Below are positions 18,018 through 25,237 of a stretch of 39,626 nt of DNA, one piece after another. This DNA is from an uncultured Lachnospiraceae bacterium. Its GTDB lineage: Bacteria > Bacillota > Clostridia > Lachnospirales > Lachnospiraceae. Within the stretch, counting starts at the first letter, position 1, and the number at the start of each line of letters is the position of its first letter. The notes under the pieces were generated by a model. The model had not been told where the DNA came from and made no database searches. It saw only the letters and a program-made list of their open reading frames with translations. Where the stretch lies: assembly GCA_958428365.1 (NCBI GenBank), contig CAUAFT010000020.1:1-39626 (forward strand), read 5' to 3'. A program made the translations under genes and the position numbers.

Positions 18018-18220
18018 GTTTCACCCTGACTCACTGGTATGATTCCCGGATCGATCTGAAGGTAAGCGCACAGCTTTAGAAATTCATCTGCGTCCAAATA
18101 TTCTTTTGTTCCGGGAATCAGCTTTTTCTTTGGGATACACAATGTCCCGCTGATAAGATCCGCAGATAAACCCTGGTTTTCTATGTACTTCGCAAGCCAT
18201 ACAGTCACTTCATTCCTCAT
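18014..18220 (-). CDS. Small XRE/HTH-like protein, first gene of the Ssp-like operon
   Basis: A 68-residue protein beginning MRNEVTVWLAKYIENQGLSA. It looks like a minimal helix-turn-helix of the XRE type: the segment GLSADLISGTLCIPKKKLI fits the turn and DADEFLKLCAYLQIDP the closing helices. The ATG at 18220 is chosen over an upstream in-frame ATG (18301) because GGAGGT lies 7 nt before it and because 18301 falls within the promoter. Its stop overlaps the sspD-like start (ATGA), giving translational coupling. It may repress its own operon or act with the divergent XRE protein. The HTH assignment is moderate. Confidence 0.78.
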   Translation of the reverse strand: MRNEVTVWLAKYIENQGLSADLISGTLCIPKKKLIPGTKEYLDADEFLKLCAYLQIDPGIIPVSQGET

Positions 18221-18251
18221 TTTCTTACCTCCATTTTTTCTCTTTATCAGA

Positions 18252-18363
18252 GAATCCCCTAACATAGAACTAATTATATTCTTTTTATAAGGGAATATCA
18301 ACTATATATTCACTTGATTTCCAAGAATTTTTCGGAGTTTATTGACGCAAAATAAGGGGTAAT
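18252..18363. promoter_or_regulatory. Operator-like repeats in the divergent ssp/XRE promoter region
   Basis: A motif around TAAGGG(G) occurs three times. On the + strand it is at 18286-18296 (TATAAGGGAAT) and 18351-18363 (AATAAGGGGTAAT). It appears inverted at 18253-18262 (AATCCCCTAA). The first + copy lies between the -35 and -10 of the leftward promoter, and the second between the -35 and -10 of the rightward promoter. This placement suits a shared repressor site. Confidence 0.5.
18273..18301 (-). promoter_or_regulatory. Promoter of the Ssp-like operon
   Basis: On the - strand: TTGATA (18296-18301), 17-bp spacer, TATAAT (18273-18278), followed by a leader of about 45 nt to the ATG at 18220. 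No other clear promoter is seen inside the operon down to 5,584. Confidence 0.82.
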
Positions 18364-18370
18364 ATATGAT
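18342..18370 (+). promoter_or_regulatory. Promoter of the divergent XRE regulator
   Basis: TTGACG (18342-18347), 17-bp spacer, TATGAT (18365-18370), then AGAGGTG and the ATG at 18389. The start point would be only a few bases before the ribosome binding site. Confidence 0.82.
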
Positions 18371-18388
18371 ATCTTAAGAGGTGAAAAT

Positions 18389-18733
18389 ATGAAAAACCCA
18401 AATATCGCAAAGGTATTAAAAGAATATAGAAAGCTCAATCATTACTCCGTAGAAGACGTGGTGTTAAAGCTGGAAGAACATCATCTTCCCTTTGCCACCA
18501 AGACCATCTACGGATGGGAAAGCGGACAGACACAGCCCGACGCAGATACGCTCTTAGTGCTGTGCAAGATATACCGGATCGACAATATTTTAGAGACCTT
18601 CGGTTATCAGCAGGCTGAGGAACCGCTCTTACTGTCCGAGGAGGAACACGCTCTGATTGAAAAATACCGGGAAAATAAAGACATGCAGAATGCTGTGAAA
18701 AAGCTTCTGAATATCGACGAAGATCCTTCCTAG
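18389..18733 (+). CDS. XRE-family transcriptional regulator
   Basis: A 114-residue DNA-binding protein with an N-terminal XRE/Cro helix-turn-helix: IAKVLKEYRKLNHYSVEDVV, recognition region LPFATKTIYGWESGQTQPD, closing helix TLLVLCKIYRID. A charged C-terminal helix (LSEEEHALIEKYRENKDMQ) probably serves dimerisation. It is divergent from the Ssp-like operon and its promoter region holds repeated operator-like motifs, so it is the best candidate for controlling that operon and itself. AGAGGTG precedes the ATG. Confidence 0.9.
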   Translation: MKNPNIAKVLKEYRKLNHYSVEDVVLKLEEHHLPFATKTIYGWESGQTQPDADTLLVLCKIYRIDNILETFGYQQAEEPLLLSEEEHALIEKYRENKDMQNAVKKLLNIDEDPS

Positions 18734-18743
18734 ACAGGATCCA

Positions 18744-18806
18744 AAAAAGGACTGCCACAGGATGATATGCATACCTTCATATATCATCCATGTAACAGTC
18801 CTTTTT
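18744..18806. terminator. Bidirectional terminator
   Basis: AAAAAGGACTG (18744-18754) pairs with CAGTCCTTTTT (18796-18806), and an inner GGATGATAT/ATATCATCC extends the stem. It lies between the convergent XRE gene and zinc-ribbon gene and marks the right border of the defence island. Confidence 0.88.
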
Positions 18807-18840
18807 CATTCTGTTTTATCCAAGGTTATCTGGTAATACC

Positions 18841-19254
18841 TTACTCTTCTGTCTCAGCTTCCACTGTCTCCTCTTCAAAGACGTCCTCCGCATCTACAAC
18901 AACGCTGACCTTCTCGCCGCAGGAACTGCAGTACTCCGCTCCGTCCGCTAACTCTTCTCCGCAATTCGGACAGGTCTTAGTACCCTTTAATCCCATGATC
19001 TCCACTTTCATCTTCTCAATGGCTTCCAGCGCTTCCGTGATCAATTCAAAATGTTCGGAGCCATCCACAACAGCGTCTCCCTTATGCGCTTCATAGTATA
19101 CCTTTCCAAGCTCTGCATACTGCTTTTGCACATAATCTTCTTTTGACTTAATATCTAAATTCAGCTTTGCAACCCCGGACAGATCCTTTGCCTTCTGGGT
19201 CGCGTCCTTTCCAACACTTACGATCGTTTCTCCTAATTTCTCAAATAATGCCAT
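18841..19254 (-). CDS. Zinc-ribbon domain protein
   Basis: A 137-residue protein. The first 80 residues are helical and amphipathic. They are followed by a rubredoxin-like zinc ribbon with two CxxC pairs, CPNCG and CSSCG (about residues 94-112), and an acidic tail (EDVFEEETVEAETEE). Such proteins are common in Clostridia and their role is unknown. It is a single-gene unit with its own promoter at 19289-19317. AAGGGGAAGG precedes the ATG. Confidence 0.85.
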   Translation of the reverse strand: MALFEKLGETIVSVGKDATQKAKDLSGVAKLNLDIKSKEDYVQKQYAELGKVYYEAHKGDAVVDGSEHFELITEALEAIEKMKVEIMGLKGTKTCPNCGEELADGAEYCSSCGEKVSVVVDAEDVFEEETVEAETEE

Positions 19255-19288
19255 AGTCCTTCCCCTTTCATATGTTCAAGATGATTTC

Positions 19289-19317
19289 ATTATACCTTTC
19301 CTTTTTCCAAATTTCAA
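19289..19317 (-). promoter_or_regulatory. Promoter of the zinc-ribbon gene
   Basis: On the - strand: TTGAAA (19312-19317), 17-bp spacer, TATAAT (19289-19294). Confidence 0.75.
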
Positions 19318-19326
19318 CAAAAACTA

Positions 19327-20262
19327 TCAGCGATTACAGATATACACAATATATGCCGCATAGATCAGAAGCATGAAGACTCCTTCCATCCTCCCAATCC
19401 TCTTTTTTGATGAAGCGAAGCTCAACACCAGGATACTCATGGCGATGAGCACGATCAGATCCACTACATTTTCCATCAAAAATGCCATCGGACTGACAAT
19501 CGCCGCTGCGCCGGCAACCAGCAAAATATTGAAGATGTTGGAACCGATGACGTTTCCAAGCGCCATATCTACCTCTCCCTTCTTTGCCGCCACAATGGAG
19601 GTCACCAATTCCGGCAAAGAAGTTCCAAAAGCTATGATAGTCAGACCGATCAGATTCTCCGACAGTCCAAAATTTCTCGCGATCTCCGTGGCGGAATCCA
19701 CCACCAGATCTCCTCCGATCACAATGGCTGCCAGCCCCAGAAGAATATAGATCACACATTGCAGATTTCCAAGCTCTGCAACCACCTCTTCCTCCTGCCT
19801 GCTCTCCCTTGCCGCCAACGCTGATTTTACCATCCAGACTAAGAAGAACACAAAAACTGCCAATAGGATCAGCCCGTCCACTCTTCCTAGCGTCATCCCA
19901 AAATAACCAAGCGCCAGCATCAGCACAGCCACCAGAATGGAAAATGGAAACTCCCGCTTCAACGTCTTTTTATCCACAACCAGAGGCGTGAACAGAGCGC
20001 AGAATCCACAGACTACCATCAGATTAAAAATATTGGATCCCACCACATTGCTGATCGCCATGGCGTTGCTTCCCTTTATGGAAGCAGAGATACTCACCGC
20101 ACACTCCGGCGCGCTGGTTCCCATCGCCACTATGGTCAGACCGATAATCATAGAGGGCACATGGAGCTTTTTTGCAACGGAAGCGCTTCCATCCACGAAA
20201 AAATCCGCTCCTTTTACCAGCAAAACAAATCCCACGATCAATAAAACATACCAAACAACCAT
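19327..20262 (-). CDS. CaCA-family cation antiporter (YrbG-like)
   Basis: A 311-residue inner-membrane antiporter of the Ca2+/cation exchanger family, like YrbG. It has two homologous halves of about five membrane segments. The paired alpha-repeat motifs are clear: GLTIVAMGTSAPECAVSI (about residues 41-58) and GLTIIAFGTSLPELVTSI (about 206-223), each with the acidic ion-binding residue, plus GSNIFNLM and GSNIFNIL. It starts 17 nt after the mntP stop (GAGGAGAG before the ATG) and no promoter lies between. It should share the Mn2+ riboswitch with mntP, so Mn2+ (or Mn2+/Ca2+) export is a reasonable inference beyond the usual Na+/Ca2+ label. Confidence 0.9.
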   Translation of the reverse strand: MVVWYVLLIVGFVLLVKGADFFVDGSASVAKKLHVPSMIIGLTIVAMGTSAPECAVSISASIKGSNAMAISNVVGSNIFNLMVVCGFCALFTPLVVDKKTLKREFPFSILVAVLMLALGYFGMTLGRVDGLILLAVFVFFLVWMVKSALAARESRQEEEVVAELGNLQCVIYILLGLAAIVIGGDLVVDSATEIARNFGLSENLIGLTIIAFGTSLPELVTSIVAAKKGEVDMALGNVIGSNIFNILLVAGAAAIVSPMAFLMENVVDLIVLIAMSILVLSFASSKKRIGRMEGVFMLLIYAAYIVYICNR

Positions 20263-20279
20263 AATCTCTCCTCTTTTCT

Positions 20280-20855
20280 CTACAGTATTCCCAAATGATC
20301 CAACAATATCTTAATGCCCAGCACAATCAAAATAATTCCTCCCGCCAGCTCCGCTTTATTCTTATATTTACTGCCAAAAATATTACCGATAAAGACACCT
20401 GCCATTGAAATCACAAAGGTTACAACGCCAATGATGGTGATTGCCGGAAGAATGGATACCCGTAAAAAAGCAAAGGACACGCCCACTGCAAGGGCGTCAA
20501 TACTGGTGGCAATGGCAAGAAAAAATAATTCTTTTACGTCCAGCCGGCTCTCCTCCTTAGGACAGACTTCTTCCTCCTCCCTGTCCCGTAATACGTCCAC
20601 CACCATCTTTCCTCCTATAATCACAAGAAGGAAAAAGGCGATCCAATGATCAAAGGCTGTGATATACTTCTCAAACTGCTTTCCCGCCAGCCAGCCCAGA
20701 AAAGGCATCAGCGCCTGAAAACCGCCGAAGAACAAAGCGATCACAAAACAGTGCTTCTTATTTACTTCCTTCATTTTCAACCCCTTGCAGATGGATACGG
20801 CAAATGCGTCCATTGCAAGTCCTACTCCAATTAAAAACAATTCAATATATCCCAT
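20280..20855 (-). CDS. mntP: Manganese efflux pump MntP
   Basis: A 191-residue membrane protein of the MntP (YebN) family, which exports Mn2+. Six membrane segments are seen, with the family motifs GVGLAMDAFAVSICKG (first helix) and ATSIDALAVGVSFAF (fourth), each with the conserved Asp. The ATG at 20855, preceded by AAAAAGGAG, begins MGYIELFLIG; an upstream in-frame ATG at 20915 has no ribosome binding site and would add an odd hydrophilic leader. A Mn2+ riboswitch of the yybP-ykoY class lies upstream at 21083-21168, which agrees with the function. Confidence 0.95.
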   Translation of the reverse strand: MGYIELFLIGVGLAMDAFAVSICKGLKMKEVNKKHCFVIALFFGGFQALMPFLGWLAGKQFEKYITAFDHWIAFFLLVIIGGKMVVDVLRDREEEEVCPKEESRLDVKELFFLAIATSIDALAVGVSFAFLRVSILPAITIIGVVTFVISMAGVFIGNIFGSKYKNKAELAGGIILIVLGIKILLDHLGIL

Positions 20856-20992
20856 ATTTTCTCCTTTTTGTGTCCTATAGATTTTTCTTTGAAGTTCGTC
20901 TTGACAGCGTAACATCCATCTCCATGAAACAGAACATGCTTTGCCGCACCCAGCACAGTCTCTCGCAGCAAATCCTTCATGCGGGCGCGCAT
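20831..20992 (-). CDS. Possible 53-residue reading frame in the mntP leader
   Basis: A frame of 53 codons from the ATG at 20992 (MRARMKDLLRETVLGAAKHV...) ends at 20831, overlapping the mntP start out of frame by 25 nt. Its GC content is much higher than the surrounding leader. No good ribosome binding site is visible: GAGG lies too close to the first ATG, and the second ATG at 20980 has none. It may be a remnant or a leader peptide, or chance. Confidence 0.25.
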   Translation of the reverse strand: MRARMKDLLRETVLGAAKHVLFHGDGCYAVKTNFKEKSIGHKKEKIWDILNCF

Positions 20993-21009
20993 CCTCACGG
21001 AGCGTTTTT

Positions 21010-21046
21010 ATTCTATTAGGAAATCCAAAGGATTTTCCTATAGAAT
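21010..21046. repeat. Short palindromic intergenic repeat, copy 1
   Basis: A palindrome centred on AGGAAATCC-AAA-GGATTTTCCT, extended by ATTCTAT/ATAGAAT. The core AGGAAATCCAAAGGA recurs at 21624-21638. It lies in the mntP leader, just downstream of the riboswitch terminator. Confidence 0.6.
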
Positions 21047-21089
21047 AAAAAAACTCATGTATATCAGAAAAAATCTGATATACATGAGT
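21047..21089 (-). terminator. Expression-platform terminator of the Mn2+ riboswitch
   Basis: A perfect 15-bp stem (21053-21067 with 21075-21089) with a 7-nt loop is followed on the - strand by a run of seven T. Its upstream arm contains the CTCATG sequence that also closes the aptamer's P1 helix, so the two structures compete. Confidence 0.88.
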
Positions 21090-21168
21090 CTCATTCTTTA
21101 AGATTTGCCAGGTCTTGCGACCGGGGATGTTGACAAATCACGATTTCTCGCGAACTACTCCCTCACGG
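21083..21168 (-). promoter_or_regulatory. yybP-ykoY Mn2+ riboswitch
   Basis: Read on the - strand, the leader has the conserved elements of the yybP-ykoY manganese riboswitch in order: GTGAGGGAGTAG (5' side of P1 plus the GGGAGUAG loop), TTTGTCAACA, a CCGG...CTGG-type helix with a GGTC/GACC hairpin (21111-21122), and AATGAGACTCAT, whose CTCAT pairs with the first GTGAG. GATTTG/CAAATC (21102-21107 with 21134-21139) forms another helix. Because CTCATG is also needed for the terminator at 21053-21089, Mn2+ binding should stabilise P1, block termination and turn on mntP. Recognition is from memory of the consensus, not from a covariance search. Confidence 0.87.
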
Positions 21169-21181
21169 AATTATCTCCCAT

Positions 21182-21210
21182 ATGATAACTTAATGATTCT
21201 CATTTGTCAA
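21182..21210 (-). promoter_or_regulatory. Promoter of the mntP operon
   Basis: On the - strand: TTGACA (21205-21210), 17-bp spacer, TATCAT (21182-21187). The predicted start lies about 7 nt before the riboswitch aptamer. Confidence 0.85.
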
Positions 21211-21253
21211 CAAATTTCTCGCTTTTGTGCTGAAATTTCCTGATTTAAAAATA

Positions 21254-21282
21254 TTGACAAATCCACTCTTACCACCTATAAT
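21254..21282 (+). promoter_or_regulatory. Promoter of tyrS
   Basis: Perfect consensus: TTGACA (21254-21259), 17-bp spacer, TATAAT (21277-21282). Transcription should start near 21289 at the head of the T-box leader. Confidence 0.92.
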
Positions 21283-21288
21283 GACCAT

Positions 21289-21617
21289 AGTTTTAGAGAA
21301 ACAGCGCAGATGGGAAAAAGTAAGAATGGGAAAAGTCTGACAGAGAGTTACCGGCGGCTGAGAGGTGCGTGAACTGCTTATTCTGAATACATCCCGGAGC
21401 TTCGCACTGAAATCGTCTTTTATCCTATATCATGTTCTGATGTTTTCACACGGATACAAGATCGACAGTAGGCTGTGACGGATCCGCACACGTTATCGTG
21501 CAGGAGTATCGCTTTTTGCCGTACTTCATAAGACAGGCAATGTGAGTTGTCTGTGAACTAAGGTGGTAACACGGGTTAAGAATTTAACTTCGTCCTTTTA
21601 AGGATGAAGTTTTTTTA
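21289..21617 (+). promoter_or_regulatory. Tyrosine T-box riboswitch leader of tyrS
   Basis: A leader of about 330 nt upstream of tyrS. The T-box sequence AAGGTGGTAACACGG lies at 21560-21574 and pairs with the uncharged tRNA 3' end. The specifier codon is probably TAC (21388-21390, in GAATACATCC), matching tRNA-Tyr. An intrinsic terminator follows (21586-21597 paired with 21600-21611, then TTTTTT). Uncharged tRNA-Tyr should stabilise the antiterminator and raise tyrS expression. Confidence 0.9.
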
Positions 21618-21621
21618 TTTC

Positions 21622-21648
21622 ATAGGAAATCCAAAGGAATTTCTTATA
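21622..21648. repeat. Short palindromic intergenic repeat, copy 2
   Basis: The 15-nt core AGGAAATCCAAAGGA found at 21017-21031 recurs here, followed by ATTTCTTA, which pairs back with the first arm. It sits between the T-box terminator and the tyrS ribosome binding site. Confidence 0.6.
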
Positions 21649-21670
21649 TTTATCAGAAAAGGAGACAGAC

Positions 21671-22897
21671 ATGACATTATATGATGAATTGGTAGCCCGC
21701 GGCTTAATTGCCCAGGTGACAGACGAAGAGGAAATCAAAGATTTGATCAACAATGGAAAGGCAACCTTCTACATCGGTTTCGACCCCACGGCGGACAGCC
21801 TCCATGTGGGACACTTTATGGCGCTCTGCCTGATGAAACGTCTTCAGATGGCAGGCAATAGACCTATCGCCTTAATCGGCGGCGGAACGGCAATGATCGG
21901 CGACCCGTCGGGAAGAACCGATATGCGCCAGATGATGACCCCGGAGACCATCCAGCACAACTGTGACTGCTTCAAAGAGCAGATGAGCAAATTCATTGAC
22001 TTTTCCGATGGAAAGGCTCTCATGGTCAACAATGCGGATTGGCTGATGGATCTGAATTATATCGAAGTACTTCGGGAGGTGGGCGCCCACTTCTCCGTAA
22101 ACCGTATGCTCACCGCAGAGTGTTATAAGCAGCGTATGGAAAAAGGCTTAAGCTTTTTAGAATTTAACTACATGATCATGCAGAGTTATGACTTCTATGC
22201 ATTATATCAGAAATACGGTTGTAACATGCAGTTTGGCGGCGACGACCAATGGAGCAACATGTTAGGCGGTACGGAACTGATCCGCCGTAAATTAGGCAAG
22301 GACGCTTACGCCATGACCATTACCCTGCTTCTCAATTCTGAGGGTAAGAAGATGGGCAAGACCCAGAGCGGCGCCGTATGGCTGGATCCAAATAAGACCT
22401 CCCCGTTTGATTTTTATCAGTACTGGAGAAATGTTGCCGACGCCGATGTTCTCAAATGCATCCGTATGCTCACCTTCCTGCCTCTGGAAGAGATCGATAA
22501 GATGGATTCCTGGGAGGGAAGCCAGCTAAACGAAGCCAAAGAGATCCTCGCTTACGAACTGACCAAGCTGGTTCACGGAGAGGAAGAAGCCAAAAAAGCT
22601 CAGGAGAGCTCCCGCGCCCTTTTCAGCGGCGGCGGCAATGCCGACAATATGCCGACGGTTTCCTTACAGGAATCCGATTTTAGAGACGGTTCCATTGACA
22701 TTCTGGGCGTTCTGGTTGCCGCAGGTCTCTGCGCTTCCCGCTCCGAAGCCCGAAGAAACACAGAGCAGGGAGGAGTCTCCGTGGACGGTGAAAAGATCAC
22801 CGACATCCACACTGCCTTTACTGCTGCCGACTTCACCGAAGGAAAGGTGGTAAAACGGGGCAAAAAGAAATTCTGCAAGGTAACCGTTGCTTTCTAG
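21671..22897 (+). CDS. tyrS: Tyrosyl-tRNA synthetase
   Basis: A 408-residue class I aminoacyl-tRNA synthetase that charges tRNA-Tyr. The HIGH-type motif is HVGH in FDPTADSLHVGHF, and the KMSKS-type loop is KMGKTQSG. The tyrosine-binding region includes NYMIMQSYDFYALYQ and QFGGDDQW. A C-terminal S4 RNA-binding domain runs from about residue 340 (LGVLVAAGLCASRSEARR). Length is normal for bacterial TyrRS (TyrS rather than TyrZ subgroup not decided). AAGGAG precedes the ATG; the T-box leader and a consensus promoter lie upstream. Confidence 0.97.
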   Translation: MTLYDELVARGLIAQVTDEEEIKDLINNGKATFYIGFDPTADSLHVGHFMALCLMKRLQMAGNRPIALIGGGTAMIGDPSGRTDMRQMMTPETIQHNCDCFKEQMSKFIDFSDGKALMVNNADWLMDLNYIEVLREVGAHFSVNRMLTAECYKQRMEKGLSFLEFNYMIMQSYDFYALYQKYGCNMQFGGDDQWSNMLGGTELIRRKLGKDAYAMTITLLLNSEGKKMGKTQSGAVWLDPNKTSPFDFYQYWRNVADADVLKCIRMLTFLPLEEIDKMDSWEGSQLNEAKEILAYELTKLVHGEEEAKKAQESSRALFSGGGNADNMPTVSLQESDFRDGSIDILGVLVAAGLCASRSEARRNTEQGGVSVDGEKITDIHTAFTAADFTEGKVVKRGKKKFCKVTVAF

Positions 22898-22953
22898 CGC
22901 AAAACATCTCTTGTAAAAATAGACAAAACGAAAATTTTTTCACAAAAAAATTT

Positions 22954-22989
22954 AAGACAAAAAAACCAAAAAAGAGGTTTTTTTGTCTT
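22954..22989. terminator. Terminator of tyrS
   Basis: A perfect 14-bp inverted repeat, AAGACAAAAAAACC (22954-22967) and GGTTTTTTTGTCTT (22976-22989), is followed by ATTTTTATG. The rest of 22,898-23,184 holds only AT-rich DNA and the acs promoter. Confidence 0.85.
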
Positions 22990-23067
22990 ATTTTTATGCT
23001 ATAATTACTAAAAAATATTCCTTTTTTTATAAAATCATAGATTTGTTAAAAAAATAACAATTGGGTA

Positions 23068-23095
23068 TTGACAAATTTTTAACAGTCTGTAAAAT
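23068..23095 (+). promoter_or_regulatory. Probable promoter of acs
   Basis: TTGACA (23068-23073), 16-bp spacer, TAAAAT (23090-23095). This leaves an untranslated leader of about 80 nt. Confidence 0.65.
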
Positions 23096-23184
23096 AGAAT
23101 ATAAGAAATGTACTTTTTTGAGTACAATCTCTTCTTTCTTGTATAAAATGGGATACAAAGATAAAAGAACAGGGGGAATTTACT

Positions 23185-25176
23185 ATGACTACAAAAAAAG
23201 AAAACGTATACCCGCCGTCAAGAGAATTTGCAGATAACGCCAATGTCTCCAGCCGTGGGGAGTATGAAAGAATGTGGCAGCACTCCATCGAGGATCCGGA
23301 AACATTCTGGGGACACATTGCAAAAGAATTTCATTGGTTCAAGCCATGGACACAGATCTATCGTGGAGATCCATCCATCGGCGACAACGAATGGTTCGTA
23401 GGCGGAAAAACGAACATCTGCTACAACTGTCTGGACGCACAGATCGAAAAAGGAAGAGGAGATAAGATCGCGCTTCTTTTCCAGGGCGAGCCGGAGGCCG
23501 ACTGCAAGAAGTTCACTTACAGCCAGCTCTTAACACATGTATGCCGCTTCGCCAACGCCCTTAAGAAAAACGGCGTGAAAAAAGGAGACCGTATCGTATT
23601 ATATCTGCCGATGATCTGGCAGCTTCCGGTAGTTATGCTGGCCTGCGCAAGAATCGGCGCCGTTCATACCGTAGTATTCGGTGGATTCTCCGCCGAGGCA
23701 TTGGCCGACCGTATGTTAGCATGCGGCGCAAAGAAAATGGTAACCACCAATGGCTACTGGCGTTCCGGAAAAAAAGTAAATTCCAAGGCCATCGCTGACA
23801 AAGCATGTATGTTATGTGCAAATGCCGGTCTTACCATCGACGACGTATTCGTGGTAGACCGTATGGTGAACTTTGAAGTTCCTTATATTACATATCGTGA
23901 CACCGCTCTTTCCAAGGAGTTGATGTCCGAGGATATCTCCGACTACTGTCCACCGGAAAAAATGGATGCGGAGGATCCCCTCTTTATCATGTATACCTCA
24001 GGTTCCACGGGAAGCCCGAAGGGAACTTTACATACCACCGCAGGATATATGGTTTATACCTATACCACCTTCAAGTATATCTTCGATTACAAGGAGGACG
24101 ACATCTTCTTCTGTACCGCAGATATCGGCTGGATCACAGGACATTCTTACATTGTATATGGACCGCTCTTAAACGGAGCTACCACCTGTATGTATGAATC
24201 CGTTCCAACCTATCCGGAGCCGGACCGCTTCTGGCACATTATTGAAAAATTCAAAGTAACTACCTTCTATACAGCGCCGACGGTTATCCGTTCCCTCATG
24301 ACCAAGGGAACCGAGTGGATCGATAAGCATGATCTATCCTCCTTACGTCTCTTAGGTTCCGTAGGAGAACCGATCAACCCGGAGGCATGGGAGTGGTTCT
24401 ACCACAATATCGGAAAAGACCGCTGTCCGATCGTAGACACCTGGTGGCAGACAGAGGCAGGCGGTATTCTGATCTCCGCTTTCCCTGGTGCGACTCCATT
24501 GAAACCAGGAAGCGCCGCTGTTCCGTTCTTCGGAGTAAAACCTGTGATCTTACGCTCCAGAACAGATCCTAGCCAGCCGGCGGAGGAAGCGGATATCAAT
24601 GAAAAAGGCGAGCTTTGCCTGGCTTCTTCCTGGCCTGGAATGATGCGTACTCTTTACGGAGAGCCGGAGCGTTACGACAGCGGATATTTCTCACAGCAGC
24701 CGGGATACTTCTTCACAGGCGACGGCGCTTACAAAGATGAGGACGGATATTACTGGATCACCGGACGTATCGACGATATTGTAAATATCTCCGGACACCG
24801 CCTGGGTACGGTAGAAATCGAAAAAGTATTATGCTCCCACAAGGATGTTGTGGAGGCAGCCGTTGTAGGTTATCCGCATCCTGTAAAAGGCGAGGACTTA
24901 TATGCTTATGTGGTTCTCAATCACGGAGACGACATCAATAAAGAAACCGTTCTCAAAGAGCTGAAAGCCCTTGTAAGAGCAGATATCGGACCTATCGCAG
25001 TTCCTGGAAAAATCCAGTTCGTGGATGAGATGCCGAAGAACCGTTCCGGAAAGATCGTACGTCGTATGCTTCGTAAGATCGCATCCGGTGAAAGAAATGA
25101 GATTGACGCAAGCTCACTGAATATTCTGGCTAATCCAGAATCTGTTGATATTATCAACGATAATCGAATTGAGTAA
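23185..25176 (+). CDS. acs: Acetyl-CoA synthetase (AMP-forming)
   Basis: A 663-residue member of the adenylate-forming family that activates acetate (or a close short-chain acid) to acyl-AMP and then acyl-CoA. Motifs: the P-loop YTSGSTGSPKGTLH (about residues 271-284), WWQTEAGG (about 417-424), the core TGDGAYKDEDGYYWITGRIDD, and the C-terminal catalytic Lys in PKNRSGKIVRRMLRKI, which is the usual site of acetylation control. The N-terminal ACS domain (WGHIAKEFHWFKPW) is complete and length is standard. AGGGGG precedes the ATG. It is a single-gene unit ended by two terminators. Propionyl-CoA synthetase is the main alternative. Confidence 0.94.
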   Translation: MTTKKENVYPPSREFADNANVSSRGEYERMWQHSIEDPETFWGHIAKEFHWFKPWTQIYRGDPSIGDNEWFVGGKTNICYNCLDAQIEKGRGDKIALLFQGEPEADCKKFTYSQLLTHVCRFANALKKNGVKKGDRIVLYLPMIWQLPVVMLACARIGAVHTVVFGGFSAEALADRMLACGAKKMVTTNGYWRSGKKVNSKAIADKACMLCANAGLTIDDVFVVDRMVNFEVPYITYRDTALSKELMSEDISDYCPPEKMDAEDPLFIMYTSGSTGSPKGTLHTTAGYMVYTYTTFKYIFDYKEDDIFFCTADIGWITGHSYIVYGPLLNGATTCMYESVPTYPEPDRFWHIIEKFKVTTFYTAPTVIRSLMTKGTEWIDKHDLSSLRLLGSVGEPINPEAWEWFYHNIGKDRCPIVDTWWQTEAGGILISAFPGATPLKPGSAAVPFFGVKPVILRSRTDPSQPAEEADINEKGELCLASSWPGMMRTLYGEPERYDSGYFSQQPGYFFTGDGAYKDEDGYYWITGRIDDIVNISGHRLGTVEIEKVLCSHKDVVEAAVVGYPHPVKGEDLYAYVVLNHGDDINKETVLKELKALVRADIGPIAVPGKIQFVDEMPKNRSGKIVRRMLRKIASGERNEIDASSLNILANPESVDIINDNRIE

Positions 25177-25201
25177 TTTTATTACCTATATATTCTCCAT
25201 A

Positions 25202-25237
25202 GTCAAATACCCCGGTGCAAGCATCGGGGTATTTGAC
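25202..25237. terminator. Terminator downstream of acs
   Basis: A perfect 13-bp inverted repeat, GTCAAATACCCCG (25202-25214) and CGGGGTATTTGAC (25225-25237). No long T run follows on the + strand, so it may instead be a processing or stability hairpin. Confidence 0.65.

Noticed and set aside
21128..21212. An 11-bp inverted repeat TGTTGACAAAT/ATTTGTCAACA as a regulator binding site
   Set aside because: One arm belongs to the riboswitch aptamer (GTCAACA) and the other to the mntP -35 box, so each is already explained; the match is probably incidental.
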